From: Dyadobacter chenhuakuii | GTDB lineage: Bacteria > Bacteroidota > Bacteroidia > Cytophagales > Spirosomataceae | Length of the DNA stretch: 64,000 nucleotides | Reading direction: 5' to 3' | Assembly: GCF_023821985.2 (NCBI RefSeq) | Contig: NZ_CP098805.1 | Location: 2,790,001 to 2,854,000 of the forward strand | Shown: positions 54,538-64,000 of the stretch, in pieces | Layout: every line of letters starts with the position of its first letter | Position numbering within the stretch: position 1 is the first letter of the stretch | Notes under the pieces: generated by a model | The model's input: only the letters and a program-made list of their open reading frames with translations | Database searches by the model: none | What the model was told of the DNA's origin: nothing | Position numbers and translations under genes: made by a program

Positions 54538-56228
54538 CGAAAAAGGCTTTAACTATCTTTCTGAGCCTGATCCTGCTGCTACCGGTCCTGATTTATTTTA
54601 TGGTCTGGAATTATTATGCTATTAATATTCCAAAATTCGACGACCACGCTTTAAAAGAATTTATCCTGTATTATTCCCAGGCGTCGTCCTGGAAAGAGAA
54701 GATCTGGCTGCTTTTTAAACAACATAATGAGCACCGGATTTCCTTAACAAGGCTCATTTCCTGGTGGGACTATTCGTTATTTGGATCATTGAATTACCGG
54801 CATCTGATGACAGCCGGGAATCTGTTGCTTTTGGCTGTTATCCCGCTTTGGTACGAACTGCTAAAAAAGAACAAAAAGCCTTTATCTGCCCTATTACCCG
54901 TTCCTTTTCTCTGGCTTACACTTGCATTTTGGGAAAATATGTATTGGGGAATGGCTGCGATCCAGAATTTTGGTGTCGTTACTCTGGCAGTCTGGACGTT
55001 GTATTTGTGTATCAATTTTAAAACACTACCCTTCGTAATTTCCCTTATTCTTGCTGGCGTCACCATCCTGACGAGCGGGAACGGTTTGCTGGTTCTTCCG
55101 CTGGGCGCACTGCTATTATTCCTGACGGGCAATAGAAAGCGCTTCGCATTGTGGCTTGTTGTCAGTGCCGTTGAGATCTTCTGCTATTTCAATTGGTATA
55201 CCAAACCGGAATCCAATCCTGAGTCCAAAGCGACCATTTTCCAGTTCATTAAGGGCTACATGGCATTTCTGGGATCATTTGCGGAATCTTTTCCAGTTGC
55301 CGACCACATTAAGGTTTGCTTTTTTATGGGGATCGTCTTGTTCCTCGTTGCTATTTCTATTGTTTCGACCACGCTGTTCCGAATCGTGCGGAATAAATAC
55401 AGCCAGAAATTTGAGCGCATAACCGATCTTTTCTGTCTCGGAACTATCCTTTTCATTCTGGCCACTGCATTAATTGTGGTTTACAGCCGTGCCGGATTCG
55501 GTTTTGACACACTGGTAACCAGCCGTTATAAGATTTACTCGGTGCTCTTGCTGATTGTTGCGTATTTGTATGTGGTTATTCCGATTCGCGGAAGCTTTCT
55601 TTCACCCTATGTCACATCAATTGTTTTCCTGGGCGTGATATTCAACATTTTCAGCTACCATTATCATTTGGTTGACGCTTATAACTTGCGCAAGGAATTA
55701 ACAACTTCGCAGTTTAACTGGACTTTTACAGACAAAGAATTGAAATCCCCTGCTGACACTTCGTTCGCGGCCAATATAGTCGAGAAAACTCCCGTTTTCT
55801 ATAATAAGCTTCTCCCGCTCATTTCCGTGGCCGACCGTCAGACTTATGCCGGAAATTCACGCGGCCTGACCGAATTATACGATCGCACTACTTTCAAAGC
55901 TGGTGAAGAAAATCTAACCATTGAAAATAATACTTTTACCAGCCAGAGATTGCAGGATAGCGGCATTTACATTTTGCTCAGTTCCAAAGAGCGATATTAC
56001 CTGTTTCCAGCATTGAGAACGCGTAACACAAGCCGGAAAGAGCTTTTTTTGAAACAATATTACTTTGCACCGGGATTCAGGGCGAACATTCCTTTTTCCG
56101 AAATGGACAAAGGGCTTTATGATGTTGCATTAATCAGGCAGCAGGGAGATCAAACGGGCATTCTGTTTCAAAACCAGAAAGTGCGGGTAAAGGAAACTAA
56201 GAAAAAGACAGTGAAGGTAAACTGGTAA
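54534..56228 (+). CDS. Polytopic membrane protein, GT-C-like
   Basis: 564 aa, about 10 predicted membrane helices in the first 380 residues, then a soluble C-terminal region of about 170 residues. The first extracytoplasmic loop has acidic residues in NIPKFDDHALKEFILYY and later KQHNEHRISLTRLISWW and WENMYWGMAAIQNFG. The shape resembles polyprenyl-sugar-dependent GT-C enzymes, but no family is certain. Its start overlaps the transketolase stop, so it probably uses the sugar made upstream. Confidence 0.65.
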   Translation: MTKKALTIFLSLILLLPVLIYFMVWNYYAINIPKFDDHALKEFILYYSQASSWKEKIWLLFKQHNEHRISLTRLISWWDYSLFGSLNYRHLMTAGNLLLLAVIPLWYELLKKNKKPLSALLPVPFLWLTLAFWENMYWGMAAIQNFGVVTLAVWTLYLCINFKTLPFVISLILAGVTILTSGNGLLVLPLGALLLFLTGNRKRFALWLVVSAVEIFCYFNWYTKPESNPESKATIFQFIKGYMAFLGSFAESFPVADHIKVCFFMGIVLFLVAISIVSTTLFRIVRNKYSQKFERITDLFCLGTILFILATALIVVYSRAGFGFDTLVTSRYKIYSVLLLIVAYLYVVIPIRGSFLSPYVTSIVFLGVIFNIFSYHYHLVDAYNLRKELTTSQFNWTFTDKELKSPADTSFAANIVEKTPVFYNKLLPLISVADRQTYAGNSRGLTELYDRTTFKAGEENLTIENNTFTSQRLQDSGIYILLSSKERYYLFPALRTRNTSRKELFLKQYYFAPGFRANIPFSEMDKGLYDVALIRQQGDQTGILFQNQKVRVKETKKKTVKVNW

Positions 56229-56230
56229 TT

Positions 56231-57349
56231 ATGCGCAGCACATCACAGGGACACATTATTCAACTTGATGGAATCCGCTTCATTGCCATCGCGCTGGTGC
56301 TGATCGAACATCTTTTTGTAGAAATCAATACGGTGCCCGTCGGCGCTACAGGAGTGACAATCTTCTTTGTACTAAGCGGCTTTTTGATTTCCCGGATTCT
56401 CCTGAAAAGCAAAGAGAAAAACTATGAACTGGAAGGCGGGTTCAAAAAATACCTTAGCAAATTCCTGATCCGCAGAACAATAAGGATCTTTCCGGTCTAT
56501 TATCTGACCATTTTCCTGCTCTATATCTTCAATGTGCCTCCTGTAAGAGAAAAACTGGGCTGGCTGGCATTGTACGGGACAAATATTTATATGGCCTGGA
56601 ATAAAACCTGGATGGGTTCTATGGATCATTTGTGGTCACTGGCCGTTGAAGAGCAGGTTTATTTATTCTTTCCTTTCCTTATATTTTTTATTCCAAAAGG
56701 CAAGCTGGTTCCGGTTTTGGGCATTATGGGCTTGCTAAGCCTTGCATTTCGTTTTTACTATTTCTACACACATCCGAATTTTGCCCTGGACGACTGGATT
56801 GTTACGTATGTAAGTACGCCAGCATGTCTGGACTCATTTGCGTTGGGTGGCTTACTTGCGTGGTTGCAGCTTTACAGGAACGATTTTTTTGAGAAGCTTT
56901 TCAGTAAATCATGGCCTGTTGTGCTTGCATTCGCTATATGGGTCCTGCTTCAATTCTGGTCTAAAACATTTGATAACCGTTTCAATGTATCATTTGTAGT
57001 CCTGGACAGAACGGTGTCGTCTATCTTTGGCTTTTTCCTGATTGGGCGGGGCGTTATGGGTTACACGGGAATCATGGCCGCATTTCTGGAAAATCCAGTG
57101 AGCATTTACTTGGGAAAAATCAGTTACGGCTTGTATCTCTATCACAATTTCGTCTATAACCACTTCCATAGTGGCCCTATGCATCCTACTGTTCGCATTT
57201 TCCGGAAAATCTATCAATATGCTCCGGAACTGAAAGGCTCGGTTGCCTTTGAAGCGCTGGTCGTGATCCTCTTAACGATTGCTGTCGCTGCTGTCTCCTG
57301 GCACTTTTTTGAGAAGCCCATTAATGCCTTGAAAGACAGGTACGCTTAG
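56231..57349 (+). CDS. Acyltransferase 3 (OafA-like) membrane protein
   Basis: 372 aa with about 10 helices. Motifs: IIQLDGIRFIAIALVLIEHL (first-helix RxxA/His), GVTIFFVLSGFLISRILL, RRTIRIFPVYYL and DHLWSLAVEEQVYLFFPFL. It O-acylates surface glycans. It starts 2 bases after the preceding stop, in the same operon. Confidence 0.92.
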   Translation: MRSTSQGHIIQLDGIRFIAIALVLIEHLFVEINTVPVGATGVTIFFVLSGFLISRILLKSKEKNYELEGGFKKYLSKFLIRRTIRIFPVYYLTIFLLYIFNVPPVREKLGWLALYGTNIYMAWNKTWMGSMDHLWSLAVEEQVYLFFPFLIFFIPKGKLVPVLGIMGLLSLAFRFYYFYTHPNFALDDWIVTYVSTPACLDSFALGGLLAWLQLYRNDFFEKLFSKSWPVVLAFAIWVLLQFWSKTFDNRFNVSFVVLDRTVSSIFGFFLIGRGVMGYTGIMAAFLENPVSIYLGKISYGLYLYHNFVYNHFHSGPMHPTVRIFRKIYQYAPELKGSVAFEALVVILLTIAVAAVSWHFFEKPINALKDRYA

Positions 57350-57391
57350 TAATTTATCATTACCCATAGCCCGGTTACAGGCTTTATTTAT

Positions 57392-57399
57392 TAATTTCG
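57392..57399 (+). promoter_or_regulatory. -7-like box TAATTTCG upstream of second GT2
   Basis: Second occurrence of TAATTTCG-CG, 26 bases upstream of the GT2 ATG, in the only gap of note inside the cluster; suggests an internal promoter. Confidence 0.35.
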
Positions 57400-57425
57400 C
57401 GCAACCATACCAAATAAGTTTCTGC

Positions 57426-58169
57426 ATGTCGTACCTTCTTAGTATAGTAATGCCCGCATACAATGAACAGGATTGTATCGAAAAGGTAGTATATAATTGG
57501 ACTAATTTCTTAAAAAATAAATTTCCCAACGACAATACAACACTGATTGTAATCAATGATGGTTCGAAAGACAATACGAAAGTGCTTTTGGACAAATTAC
57601 AACAGGAGGTTACCAATCTGACAGTTATCAATCAGAAAAACGGTGGTCATGGCAATGCAGTCGTAAATGGCTATCGCAAAGCGCTTGAACTGAATTCGGA
57701 ATATGTTTTCCAGACAGACAGCGATGATCAGTTTGTTTCCGATGATTTCGATAAACTTTGGAACAAGCGCAGCCAATCACAGTTTATACTAGGTTACAGA
57801 CAAGTAAGGCACGATGCCGGCGTCCGTTTGTTCATCACAAAATTCCTTCGCGGAACGATCTCGACGGTTTATGGCACATTCATTATGGACAGTAACATTC
57901 CTTTCCGTTTAATCAAAGGAACGTTCCTGCAAAAACTGATGAACCAATTGCCTGATCCTGAGCCTTTCGCACCTAACATTTTCTTGTCTGTGATGGCCAA
58001 AAAATCGGGTCAGGAATTGTTCGATATCCCCATTACACATAAAGACCGCGAAACCGGAACGGTTTCGATCGTCAAATGGAACCTGTGGAAGGTTTGTATA
58101 CGCAGCTTTAAAGAACTGTTGCGGTTTCGCCTGGAACTCAATGATAAAGTGAGAGCGATCCGTGCTTAA
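57426..58169 (+). CDS. Family 2 glycosyltransferase (soluble)
   Basis: 247 aa GT2: LLSIVMPAYNEQDCIEKVV, TLIVINDGSKDNTKV, NGGHGNAVVNGYRKALEL and FQTDSDDQFVSDDF (DxD). No membrane helices, unlike the other GT2 proteins here, so it probably adds a sugar on the cytoplasmic face. 11 bases upstream of the next gene. Confidence 0.9.
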   Translation: MSYLLSIVMPAYNEQDCIEKVVYNWTNFLKNKFPNDNTTLIVINDGSKDNTKVLLDKLQQEVTNLTVINQKNGGHGNAVVNGYRKALELNSEYVFQTDSDDQFVSDDFDKLWNKRSQSQFILGYRQVRHDAGVRLFITKFLRGTISTVYGTFIMDSNIPFRLIKGTFLQKLMNQLPDPEPFAPNIFLSVMAKKSGQELFDIPITHKDRETGTVSIVKWNLWKVCIRSFKELLRFRLELNDKVRAIRA

Positions 58170-58180
58170 CCATTAGGCTT

Positions 58181-60865
58181 GTGTCGAAAAAATACATTTT
58201 AGCTATCCTGCTCGCTGCTGTCATTGCAGCAGCAGGATATTTTCTGTTCAAATATTCGAGAGGCTCGGCTGCTGCGTGGAAATTCATCCCGTCCAGCGCG
58301 CTCGTGGTCATTACCAGCGAACATCTTCAGGACTCTCTTTACGTCGCTACGGACGCCAATCTGGATGTGAAGCGGCTTCCTCTGCTGGATGTTGCAAGCG
58401 ACAACTTATCGCTCCTTAACCTTTTCACAAAAGACCAGAAAAAGTTAAGTAACTTCCTCAAAAACAAAGCCGTATCCTACTCCTACCATCCGCGCACAAG
58501 CACAGAATGGGGTGTGATCATGTACATTCCCATTGCTAATGAGGAAGAATCGAAATGGCTGAGCACGCCGCAGAATCCCAATATCCGCGCGCTGCACCAT
58601 AACTTTCAGGATCATCGCATTACGGACATTATCGATGCCAATTCACGCCCGCTTTTTTCGTATCTTATTGAAGATCATTATTTAATTGTAAGCTATTACG
58701 GCGATCTGATTGAGGATGCAGTCCGGGCTTCTTCTATCAACATTGAATCATTCAGGCTGAAATCACGCTTCTCCGATCTGAACGATTCGGACTATGGAAC
58801 AAGCATTTATCTGCGAAATGATGCCTGGAAATCCGTTATCGCCGGTGATAATATCAATAGCAACTTTTACGAGTTCGGCCGGAATTTTCCAACATTCCAA
58901 GATTTTCACATTGAAGAAGCGAAGTCAAAAGGCGGTCTTTCATTGAAGTCGACCGGAACTGATGCACCGGATTATTACCTTACCAACATTATCAAGGACA
59001 TTCCCGGTGCCCCGTTCAGCGGTCACAAGCACATATCTCAACAAACGTCATTTCTTTACAGATCGGGAGTTGTAGACCGGGCTGCATTTCAGAAGGAGTT
59101 TAAAAAATGGCATAAAAAATACAAGTCAGAATCGTGGAATAAGCTTGCTTACTACATTGGAAAGGAAAGCAATCAGCTCATCGATAACCTGGGTGCCGAG
59201 TTGATTTTATGTCAATTGGAAGAAAATAACAGCATTAGTGACGGCAAGATCTTGTTGGCTGAGTTTTCGAATTATGAAAAATTGCGGCCTGTGCTGCAAA
59301 AGCTGGCGCGCCTGGCAAATGAAGAAACCAATGTTTCCATTGACCAATATCAGGGTTACGACATTTACTCTGTGCCCATTCCAGAGCTGCCGTCTGGCCT
59401 CTACGGCCCGATGTTTACCGGTTTCCCGCGCAGTTATATTACTTACATTGCGCCTTATCTGGTGATCAGTAACAACTCCCAGGTTTTGCAGAATTACATT
59501 GTCGACTACGAAAATCAGATTACCTGGAAACAATCCCCTGAATATGACAGCATCCTTACTTCTGCGAAATCAGAAGCCCAGCTTTCCTTGATCGTCAATT
59601 TGCGTAAGGCGCAGACGCGTGCAGGCAATGGCGGGATTAAGAAATATAATGATTTGATTACTAAGATGGAATCACTCGTATTTCAATGCAAATATGAGGA
59701 CGGCGATGCATTTCCGGAAATCACACTTATTCCCAAAAAACGCCAGACCGCCAATAAAGTCCTGAACCGCACTTTCCTGAACATTGACATTGAATGGCCG
59801 GAAATTTTCGATTCCCAGTTGGCGGCTTTGCAGAACCCGATCGATGGAAGTTCGGAAATATTGCTGACCGACAAGCAAAATAACTTGCTAAGGACCAATA
59901 ATTTACGAGAAGGAAAAACCGAAACCATTGCCAAGCTAAACGGGCCGATCATTACATCTGCCTATAAGGTCGATTTTCTTAACATTGGACGGCAACAGCG
60001 TATTTTTGCGACTAAGAGCACGGTTTACGCATTGGACGAAGATGATTCTACCACCGTCACAACATTTACTGGCTCGCTGCCATCCGGCCAGGATATTGCT
60101 GCATTGTACGCGATTGACGGTGGTGATGACGGCAGTAACCGGTTTATTATAAAAAATACGGCGGAAGAGCTTTTCCTTTGGGAAAGCGTCACAAAGCCGA
60201 TCAGGCGACTGAACCATTCGGTTCAGTTTGAGAACATTCAAAGTCCCGTTGTTGCATTGAACCAGATCGGGAATCGGGGGTTTATTGTAACACAGAAAAA
60301 CGGTAAGATTTTCCTCTTAAAGGAAAACGGCACGGTCAAGCAAGGTTTCCCGGTGGACATCCTGACGCGGACGGAAAGTGCATTTACGTGGACGCAGAAT
60401 CCCGCAACCGGCCAGCCTGAGCTTGTAGGGGTGAGTGTTTCCGGCGAGTTGATACGCATTAGTCTGGATGGCAAAATTACTTCCCGTAAGCAATTGCTAA
60501 GACCTGAACCCGGCTCGAAATTCAAGACATTATTTGACCGGAATTCGCTGGATTGGATCCTGATCCGATCATTGAATTCTAAAACGGCGATCATCACAAA
60601 GGATGGAAACGATCTTTTTGAAATAAAGGACATTCTTCCGAATTCGATCATTCAATATCACTTTTTTGGCGTTGACAATCGCTTTATTATCATTAAGTCA
60701 GGAAGTTACACAACGGTTTTCGACATGACCGGCAAGCGGCTGGGCGACAAGGCTATCCCGTCCGAAATGCCTGTGCAGCTCACTTATCAGCCCGGATATT
60801 ACAAATTGCTTATATTCAGCCGTTCGGAGAAAAAAATACAGGTTTGGTCTATTAAGCTTCGTTAG
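58181..60865 (+). CDS. Membrane-anchored protein with propeller-like C-terminal half, function unknown
   Basis: 894 aa, GTG start (58181), chosen because it directly begins the signal anchor SKKYILAILLAAVIAAAGYF. Residues about 30-480 resemble DUF3352-type extracytoplasmic domains; residues about 530-894 contain WD/FG-GAP-like repeats (FIIKNTAEELFLWESVTKPI, GFIVTQKNGKIFLLKENGTV, ELVGVSVSGELIRISLDGKI). It is co-transcribed with a GT2 and the SGNH-like gene, so a role in glycan assembly or surface display is likely. No function can be given. Confidence 0.65.
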   Translation: MSKKYILAILLAAVIAAAGYFLFKYSRGSAAAWKFIPSSALVVITSEHLQDSLYVATDANLDVKRLPLLDVASDNLSLLNLFTKDQKKLSNFLKNKAVSYSYHPRTSTEWGVIMYIPIANEEESKWLSTPQNPNIRALHHNFQDHRITDIIDANSRPLFSYLIEDHYLIVSYYGDLIEDAVRASSINIESFRLKSRFSDLNDSDYGTSIYLRNDAWKSVIAGDNINSNFYEFGRNFPTFQDFHIEEAKSKGGLSLKSTGTDAPDYYLTNIIKDIPGAPFSGHKHISQQTSFLYRSGVVDRAAFQKEFKKWHKKYKSESWNKLAYYIGKESNQLIDNLGAELILCQLEENNSISDGKILLAEFSNYEKLRPVLQKLARLANEETNVSIDQYQGYDIYSVPIPELPSGLYGPMFTGFPRSYITYIAPYLVISNNSQVLQNYIVDYENQITWKQSPEYDSILTSAKSEAQLSLIVNLRKAQTRAGNGGIKKYNDLITKMESLVFQCKYEDGDAFPEITLIPKKRQTANKVLNRTFLNIDIEWPEIFDSQLAALQNPIDGSSEILLTDKQNNLLRTNNLREGKTETIAKLNGPIITSAYKVDFLNIGRQQRIFATKSTVYALDEDDSTTVTTFTGSLPSGQDIAALYAIDGGDDGSNRFIIKNTAEELFLWESVTKPIRRLNHSVQFENIQSPVVALNQIGNRGFIVTQKNGKIFLLKENGTVKQGFPVDILTRTESAFTWTQNPATGQPELVGVSVSGELIRISLDGKITSRKQLLRPEPGSKFKTLFDRNSLDWILIRSLNSKTAIITKDGNDLFEIKDILPNSIIQYHFFGVDNRFIIIKSGSYTTVFDMTGKRLGDKAIPSEMPVQLTYQPGYYKLLIFSRSEKKIQVWSIKLR

Positions 60866-60870
60866 CAGTT

Positions 60871-61899
60871 ATGAAGTTTTTAAAATACGCGGTTTTATTT
60901 TTGGGATGCATTGTCTGGGCCACCGGGCTTAACCCTACCCTGTTAGCATTGGTTGGAAAATACAGATTGATCACCGACGGTTATCAGTACGGTGACCTTT
61001 ACCGCATGGCCAACCTGTCCGCATTCAAAGATCCGCGACAAGAATGCCCGCCATACACGCCTCCCGCGAGGAAAAGCACTGCAAAAAAAGTGCATTTGTA
61101 TATCGTAGGCGATAGTTTTACGGAAGCGCAGCGCGTAGGAAAAAGTGATTTCGCGGTGGATCAATATGCATATGTTAAGTGGGCCGATGTGCTGCATGTG
61201 AAACTCGACACGTCGGCAACCAACATTCTTTTGCTTGAATCCGTAGAACGCCATTTCAGACAGCATCTGGCAACACCCGTAACCTCCGTTGTGCCAGATT
61301 CAGCCTCATTCACGCAACAGATCTCGTCATCCAAATTTATGCACAAACTGGATGCAGCATTCAACGGGAAACAAGCGCAGGACCGCTTTGAGGCTCTTTT
61401 GTTCCAAAATGAAGCTTTTTTGAAGGTTAAGGAATGGAAAGCCGATTTTACCTATCATCTTTTTCATCGTGTCAACACCAATGTTACCCTGGTCGACAAT
61501 GACCGTGCCGTGGTTTCACACATGGACACAGACACGCCCAACGTTACTTCTTCGTTCACCGAAGTCCGGAATTCGGAACTGGATTCGCTGGTGATGAATC
61601 TTGAATTGACAAAAAATGCTGCGCTAACAATGGGTTTTGACTTCGTTGCGCTAGCTATCATTCCCAACAAAGTTTCTGTTTTACAGCCTGACTACGGCGT
61701 TTATAATCAACTGATTGAGCGGGTTTACACCCATCCAAAGCTGCCGGTTCCCTACATTGACGTGCTTACCGATTTCCGCAAAATGGGAGCTGCTTCTTAC
61801 CTGAAAGGGGATTCCCACTGGACTTGTGAAGCACAGAATTTGTGGCTCAACAAAGCCAATGCATTGATTAACACACTCGTTGATCAGGAAAATATTTAA
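60871..61899 (+). CDS. SGNH/DHHW-type (AlgX/AlgJ-like) extracytoplasmic protein
   Basis: 342 aa with an N-terminal hydrophobic segment (signal anchor or signal peptide). The block I motif is LYIVGDSFTEAQRVG (Ser nucleophile) and the C-terminal motif is YLKGDSHWTCEAQNLWL (Asp/His pair), as in AlgX/AlgJ O-acetyltransferases of alginate and related glycans. It starts 5 bases after the previous stop and probably completes the O-acylation begun by the acyltransferase 3 protein. Confidence 0.72.
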   Translation: MKFLKYAVLFLGCIVWATGLNPTLLALVGKYRLITDGYQYGDLYRMANLSAFKDPRQECPPYTPPARKSTAKKVHLYIVGDSFTEAQRVGKSDFAVDQYAYVKWADVLHVKLDTSATNILLLESVERHFRQHLATPVTSVVPDSASFTQQISSSKFMHKLDAAFNGKQAQDRFEALLFQNEAFLKVKEWKADFTYHLFHRVNTNVTLVDNDRAVVSHMDTDTPNVTSSFTEVRNSELDSLVMNLELTKNAALTMGFDFVALAIIPNKVSVLQPDYGVYNQLIERVYTHPKLPVPYIDVLTDFRKMGAASYLKGDSHWTCEAQNLWLNKANALINTLVDQENI

Positions 61900-61979
61900 A
61901 TGCCTGACTGCTTATCTGCCGGGATTTTCTACATTTAAGTGAACAAATGTTACGTTCACGCTTTTAAAGATTGGATCGT

Positions 61980-63137
61980 ATGTCAGAGAATCTCCCGCGC
62001 AGCTCACGTTGCAAAATTGAAAGACACTATTGCTGCTTTCTTGCCATTCTGATTCTGCTCGGTTCAGTTTCCGTAAAAGCGCAGAATAACCAGCTCAAAC
62101 CGGGCTTTGATAAAGAGGAATATTTGGAATTGCTCAGGATGCACGTTCTGTTATATGACTCCACAAAGGTTGACCCTACAAAACCAAAATCTGCAATCAC
62201 AAAACCGACCCATTTTACGAATGTATACAACTCTTCCGTGGTGGGCCTGGACAACAAATGGGGATTGTGGATCAGCAAAAAGCACCCTATCGCAGTGCTG
62301 AATGTCCGCGGGACGACGGTGAATCCCGTCGGTTGGTTAGAAAACTTTTATGCGGCCATGGTGCCGGCAAAAGGTGAGGTTAAGCTGGCGAATGACTACA
62401 CATTTCAATATCATTTGGCCGATAATCCGGACGCGGCCGTTCATATCGGCTGGCTTGTCGGGATGGCTTTTTTAGCGAGAGATATTGTTCCAAAAATCGA
62501 TTCCTGCTACAAATCAGGCATTAAAGAATTTCTGATTATGGGCCACAGCCAGGGAGGCGCCATCACTTTTCTGCTTACTTCTCATCTTTATCAATTACAA
62601 AAAGACAAAAAGCTGCCTGCCGATATCCGTTTCAAGAGTTATGCAAGCGCAAGCCCGAAAGTCGGAAACACTTATTATGCCTACGAATACGAGAGCCTGA
62701 TTGACGGTGGCTGGGGTTATAATGTGGTAAATGCAGCAGATTGGGTGCCTGAGCTGCCCTTTTCCGTGCAGACCCTGGATGACTTTAATGAAACCAATCC
62801 TTTTAAAAACATTGACCCGGTTATTAAGAAACAAAAACTGCTAACCCGGTTTGCCCTGAAGCACGCTTACAAGCAGATGAAAAACCCGAGTGTTAAGGCG
62901 CAGAAAAACTATCAGAAATACCTGGGAAATTATGCGTCGAAGTCCATTAAAAAGGCATTGCCGGAGTTTCAGCCGCCGGTTTATTTCAAAAGTGCCAATT
63001 ACGTCCGCATAGGGCCTACAATTGCATTAATCCCGGATGCAGCATATTACAAGCTATTCCCAGATTCAGATACGCAGGTGTTTGTGCATCATTTGCCAGA
63101 CCCGTATTTGTATTTAATGCAGAAATACAAACATTAA
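61980..63137 (+). CDS. Secreted class 3 lipase-family protein
   Basis: 385 aa from the ATG at 61980, with a signal-like segment (CCFLAILILLGSVSVKA). Alpha/beta hydrolase with the nucleophile elbow in FLIMGHSQGGAITFLLTSHL, preceded by VLNVRGTTVNPVGWLENFYA and followed by ASASPKVGNTYYAYEYESLI and an Asp in NVVNAADWVPELP. Triacylglycerol lipase or phospholipase activity is inferred. Separate from the cluster above by 80 bases. Confidence 0.85.
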   Translation: MSENLPRSSRCKIERHYCCFLAILILLGSVSVKAQNNQLKPGFDKEEYLELLRMHVLLYDSTKVDPTKPKSAITKPTHFTNVYNSSVVGLDNKWGLWISKKHPIAVLNVRGTTVNPVGWLENFYAAMVPAKGEVKLANDYTFQYHLADNPDAAVHIGWLVGMAFLARDIVPKIDSCYKSGIKEFLIMGHSQGGAITFLLTSHLYQLQKDKKLPADIRFKSYASASPKVGNTYYAYEYESLIDGGWGYNVVNAADWVPELPFSVQTLDDFNETNPFKNIDPVIKKQKLLTRFALKHAYKQMKNPSVKAQKNYQKYLGNYASKSIKKALPEFQPPVYFKSANYVRIGPTIALIPDAAYYKLFPDSDTQVFVHHLPDPYLYLMQKYKH

Positions 63138-63160
63138 TCTCAACAAGTTTCAATTCGAAT

Positions 63161-64000
63161 ATGCGTTTATTTTTTTACTCAATCCTCTTCTCCTTTACAT
63201 TATCAGCACAGGCCCAGTACACAACCCGATTTGAAAGCAGCGGCGGCAAACAAACGCCAACTTATGAAGAAGGGATTGCTTTTTACAAACTTCTGGCCAA
63301 GGACTTTCCGCAGATTCAGATCACTGAAAAAGGACTCACCGACAGCGGGTATCCGCTTCACCTGGTGTTATATTCAAAAAGCAAAACATTCGACATTAAA
63401 AAACTAAAATCGCAGCAAAAAGCCATTCTGCTGATTAATAACGCCATTCACCCGGGCGAGTCGGATGGTGTGGATGCGTCCATGATGCTGCTGCGCGACA
63501 TAGCCGTTAATCCGGGAAAATTCCCTGAGCTGGACAATGTGATCATAGCCGTAATTCCATTTTACAACATTGGCGGTGCATTAAACAGGAACAGCACAAC
63601 GCGCACTAACCAGGCGGGGCCGAAAGAATATGGTTTTCGCGGCAATGCCCGGAATTACGACCTGAACAGGGATTTTATCAAGAATGACACCAGAAATGCA
63701 CGAAGCTTTGCGGCTATTTTCCATGAATTGGACCCCGATCTTTTTGCAGATACACACGTGAGCAATGGCGCTGATTATCAGTATGTAATGACATTGGATT
63801 ATGCACAAAAAGATAAGCTGGGAGGCAAATTGGGCTATTTCAATGATAAGGTTTTCCTGCCTTATATGTACAAGCATTTAAAAGAATCGGGATTTGAGGC
63901 AACGCCTTATGTCAATTCCTGGGGCCAGACGCCGGACAAGGGTTTTGTGCAGTTCCCCGACTGGCCGCGCTATTCAACAGGTTATGCTGCATTATTTCAC
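63161..64000 (+). CDS. M14 family zinc carboxypeptidase (3' end outside window)
   Basis: The ATG at 63161 opens a frame to the window edge (280 codons). A signal peptide (RLFFYSILFSFTLSAQA) is followed by the M14 zinc site INNAIHPGESDGVDASM (HxxE, residues about 90-97). Further on, FRGNARNYDLNRDFIKND carries the Arg and Asn-Arg substrate-binding pair, and LFADTHVSNGADYQY the third zinc His. It removes C-terminal residues from peptides outside the cytoplasm. The rest of the domain is missing at the edge. Confidence 0.9.
   Translation, partial: MRLFFYSILFSFTLSAQAQYTTRFESSGGKQTPTYEEGIAFYKLLAKDFPQIQITEKGLTDSGYPLHLVLYSKSKTFDIKKLKSQQKAILLINNAIHPGESDGVDASMMLLRDIAVNPGKFPELDNVIIAVIPFYNIGGALNRNSTTRTNQAGPKEYGFRGNARNYDLNRDFIKNDTRNARSFAAIFHELDPDLFADTHVSNGADYQYVMTLDYAQKDKLGGKLGYFNDKVFLPYMYKHLKESGFEATPYVNSWGQTPDKGFVQFPDWPRYSTGYAALFH

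Overview
The window looks like a chromosomal segment of a Cytophagales bacterium (phylum Bacteroidota), most like Dyadobacter or a close Spirosomaceae relative. The genus is my impression from gene content, not a search result. Supporting signs are many promoter boxes of the Bacteroidota form TAnnTTTG, some with TTG 19-20 bases upstream; a TonB with the NK-x-YGAY-x-LR signature; few Shine-Dalgarno sites; a SatD/DUF3307 pair; a PorE-like propeller/OmpA protein; and a TonB-dependent receptor of the outer-membrane beta-barrel type. I see no prophage, insertion sequence, CRISPR array or rRNA.

Layout. 1-1.4 kb: a truncated TonB-like gene behind its PadR repressor, then an Lrp/AsnC regulator. 1.5-1.84 kb: an unusual RNA gene with promoter and terminator whose core folds as a tRNA (anticodon GUC) with a 92-base variable region. 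1.8-5.3 kb: a secreted cupredoxin/beta-propeller/HEAT protein and a DUF1801 protein. 5.35-6.1 kb: five tRNA-Asp units in tandem on the minus strand. Two are normal, two carry two 14-base insertions each, and one is degenerate. 6.2-15.7 kb: housekeeping genes (NIF3, zinc-ribbon coiled coil, TPR protein, RadC, a LytS/LytR-type two-component pair, a histidine phosphatase, and a hotdog thioesterase beside isochorismate synthase for menaquinone). 15.8-21.4 kb: a tripartite RND efflux operon. 21.6-29.3 kb: a TonB-dependent receptor, a CvfB-like S1 protein and two secreted amidohydrolase-family proteins with degenerate metal sites. 29.8-31.3 kb: a SatD/DUF3307 operon preceded by four 20-bp palindromes at an exact 29-bp period. 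31.3-44 kb: more core genes, mostly on the minus strand (prfC, ppa, a DPM-type GT2, trmN6-like, RNase H, pepT, MazG-like, marC, an NrtR-like regulator, a class V aminotransferase, dapA, ligA).

44-64 kb is entirely plus strand: a Uma2 protein, rpe, an apiosidase-like protein coupled to a PorE-like protein, then an envelope-glycan cluster at 48.8-61.9 kb. That cluster has a GT39 mannosyltransferase-like protein, a transketolase split into two ORFs flanking a fused epimerase/GT2, a polytopic GT-C-like protein, an acyltransferase 3, a second GT2, a membrane-anchored propeller-like protein and an SGNH/DHHW-type protein. I infer that it makes, activates on a polyprenyl carrier and decorates a surface sugar that may be derived from a ketose. 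A secreted lipase and a truncated M14 peptidase close the window.

The most unusual signals are the tRNA-Asp array with paired insertions, the long-variable-region tRNA-like RNA, the phased SatD operator array with its cyclase-like regulator, and the split transketolase wrapped around an epimerase/GT2 fusion.
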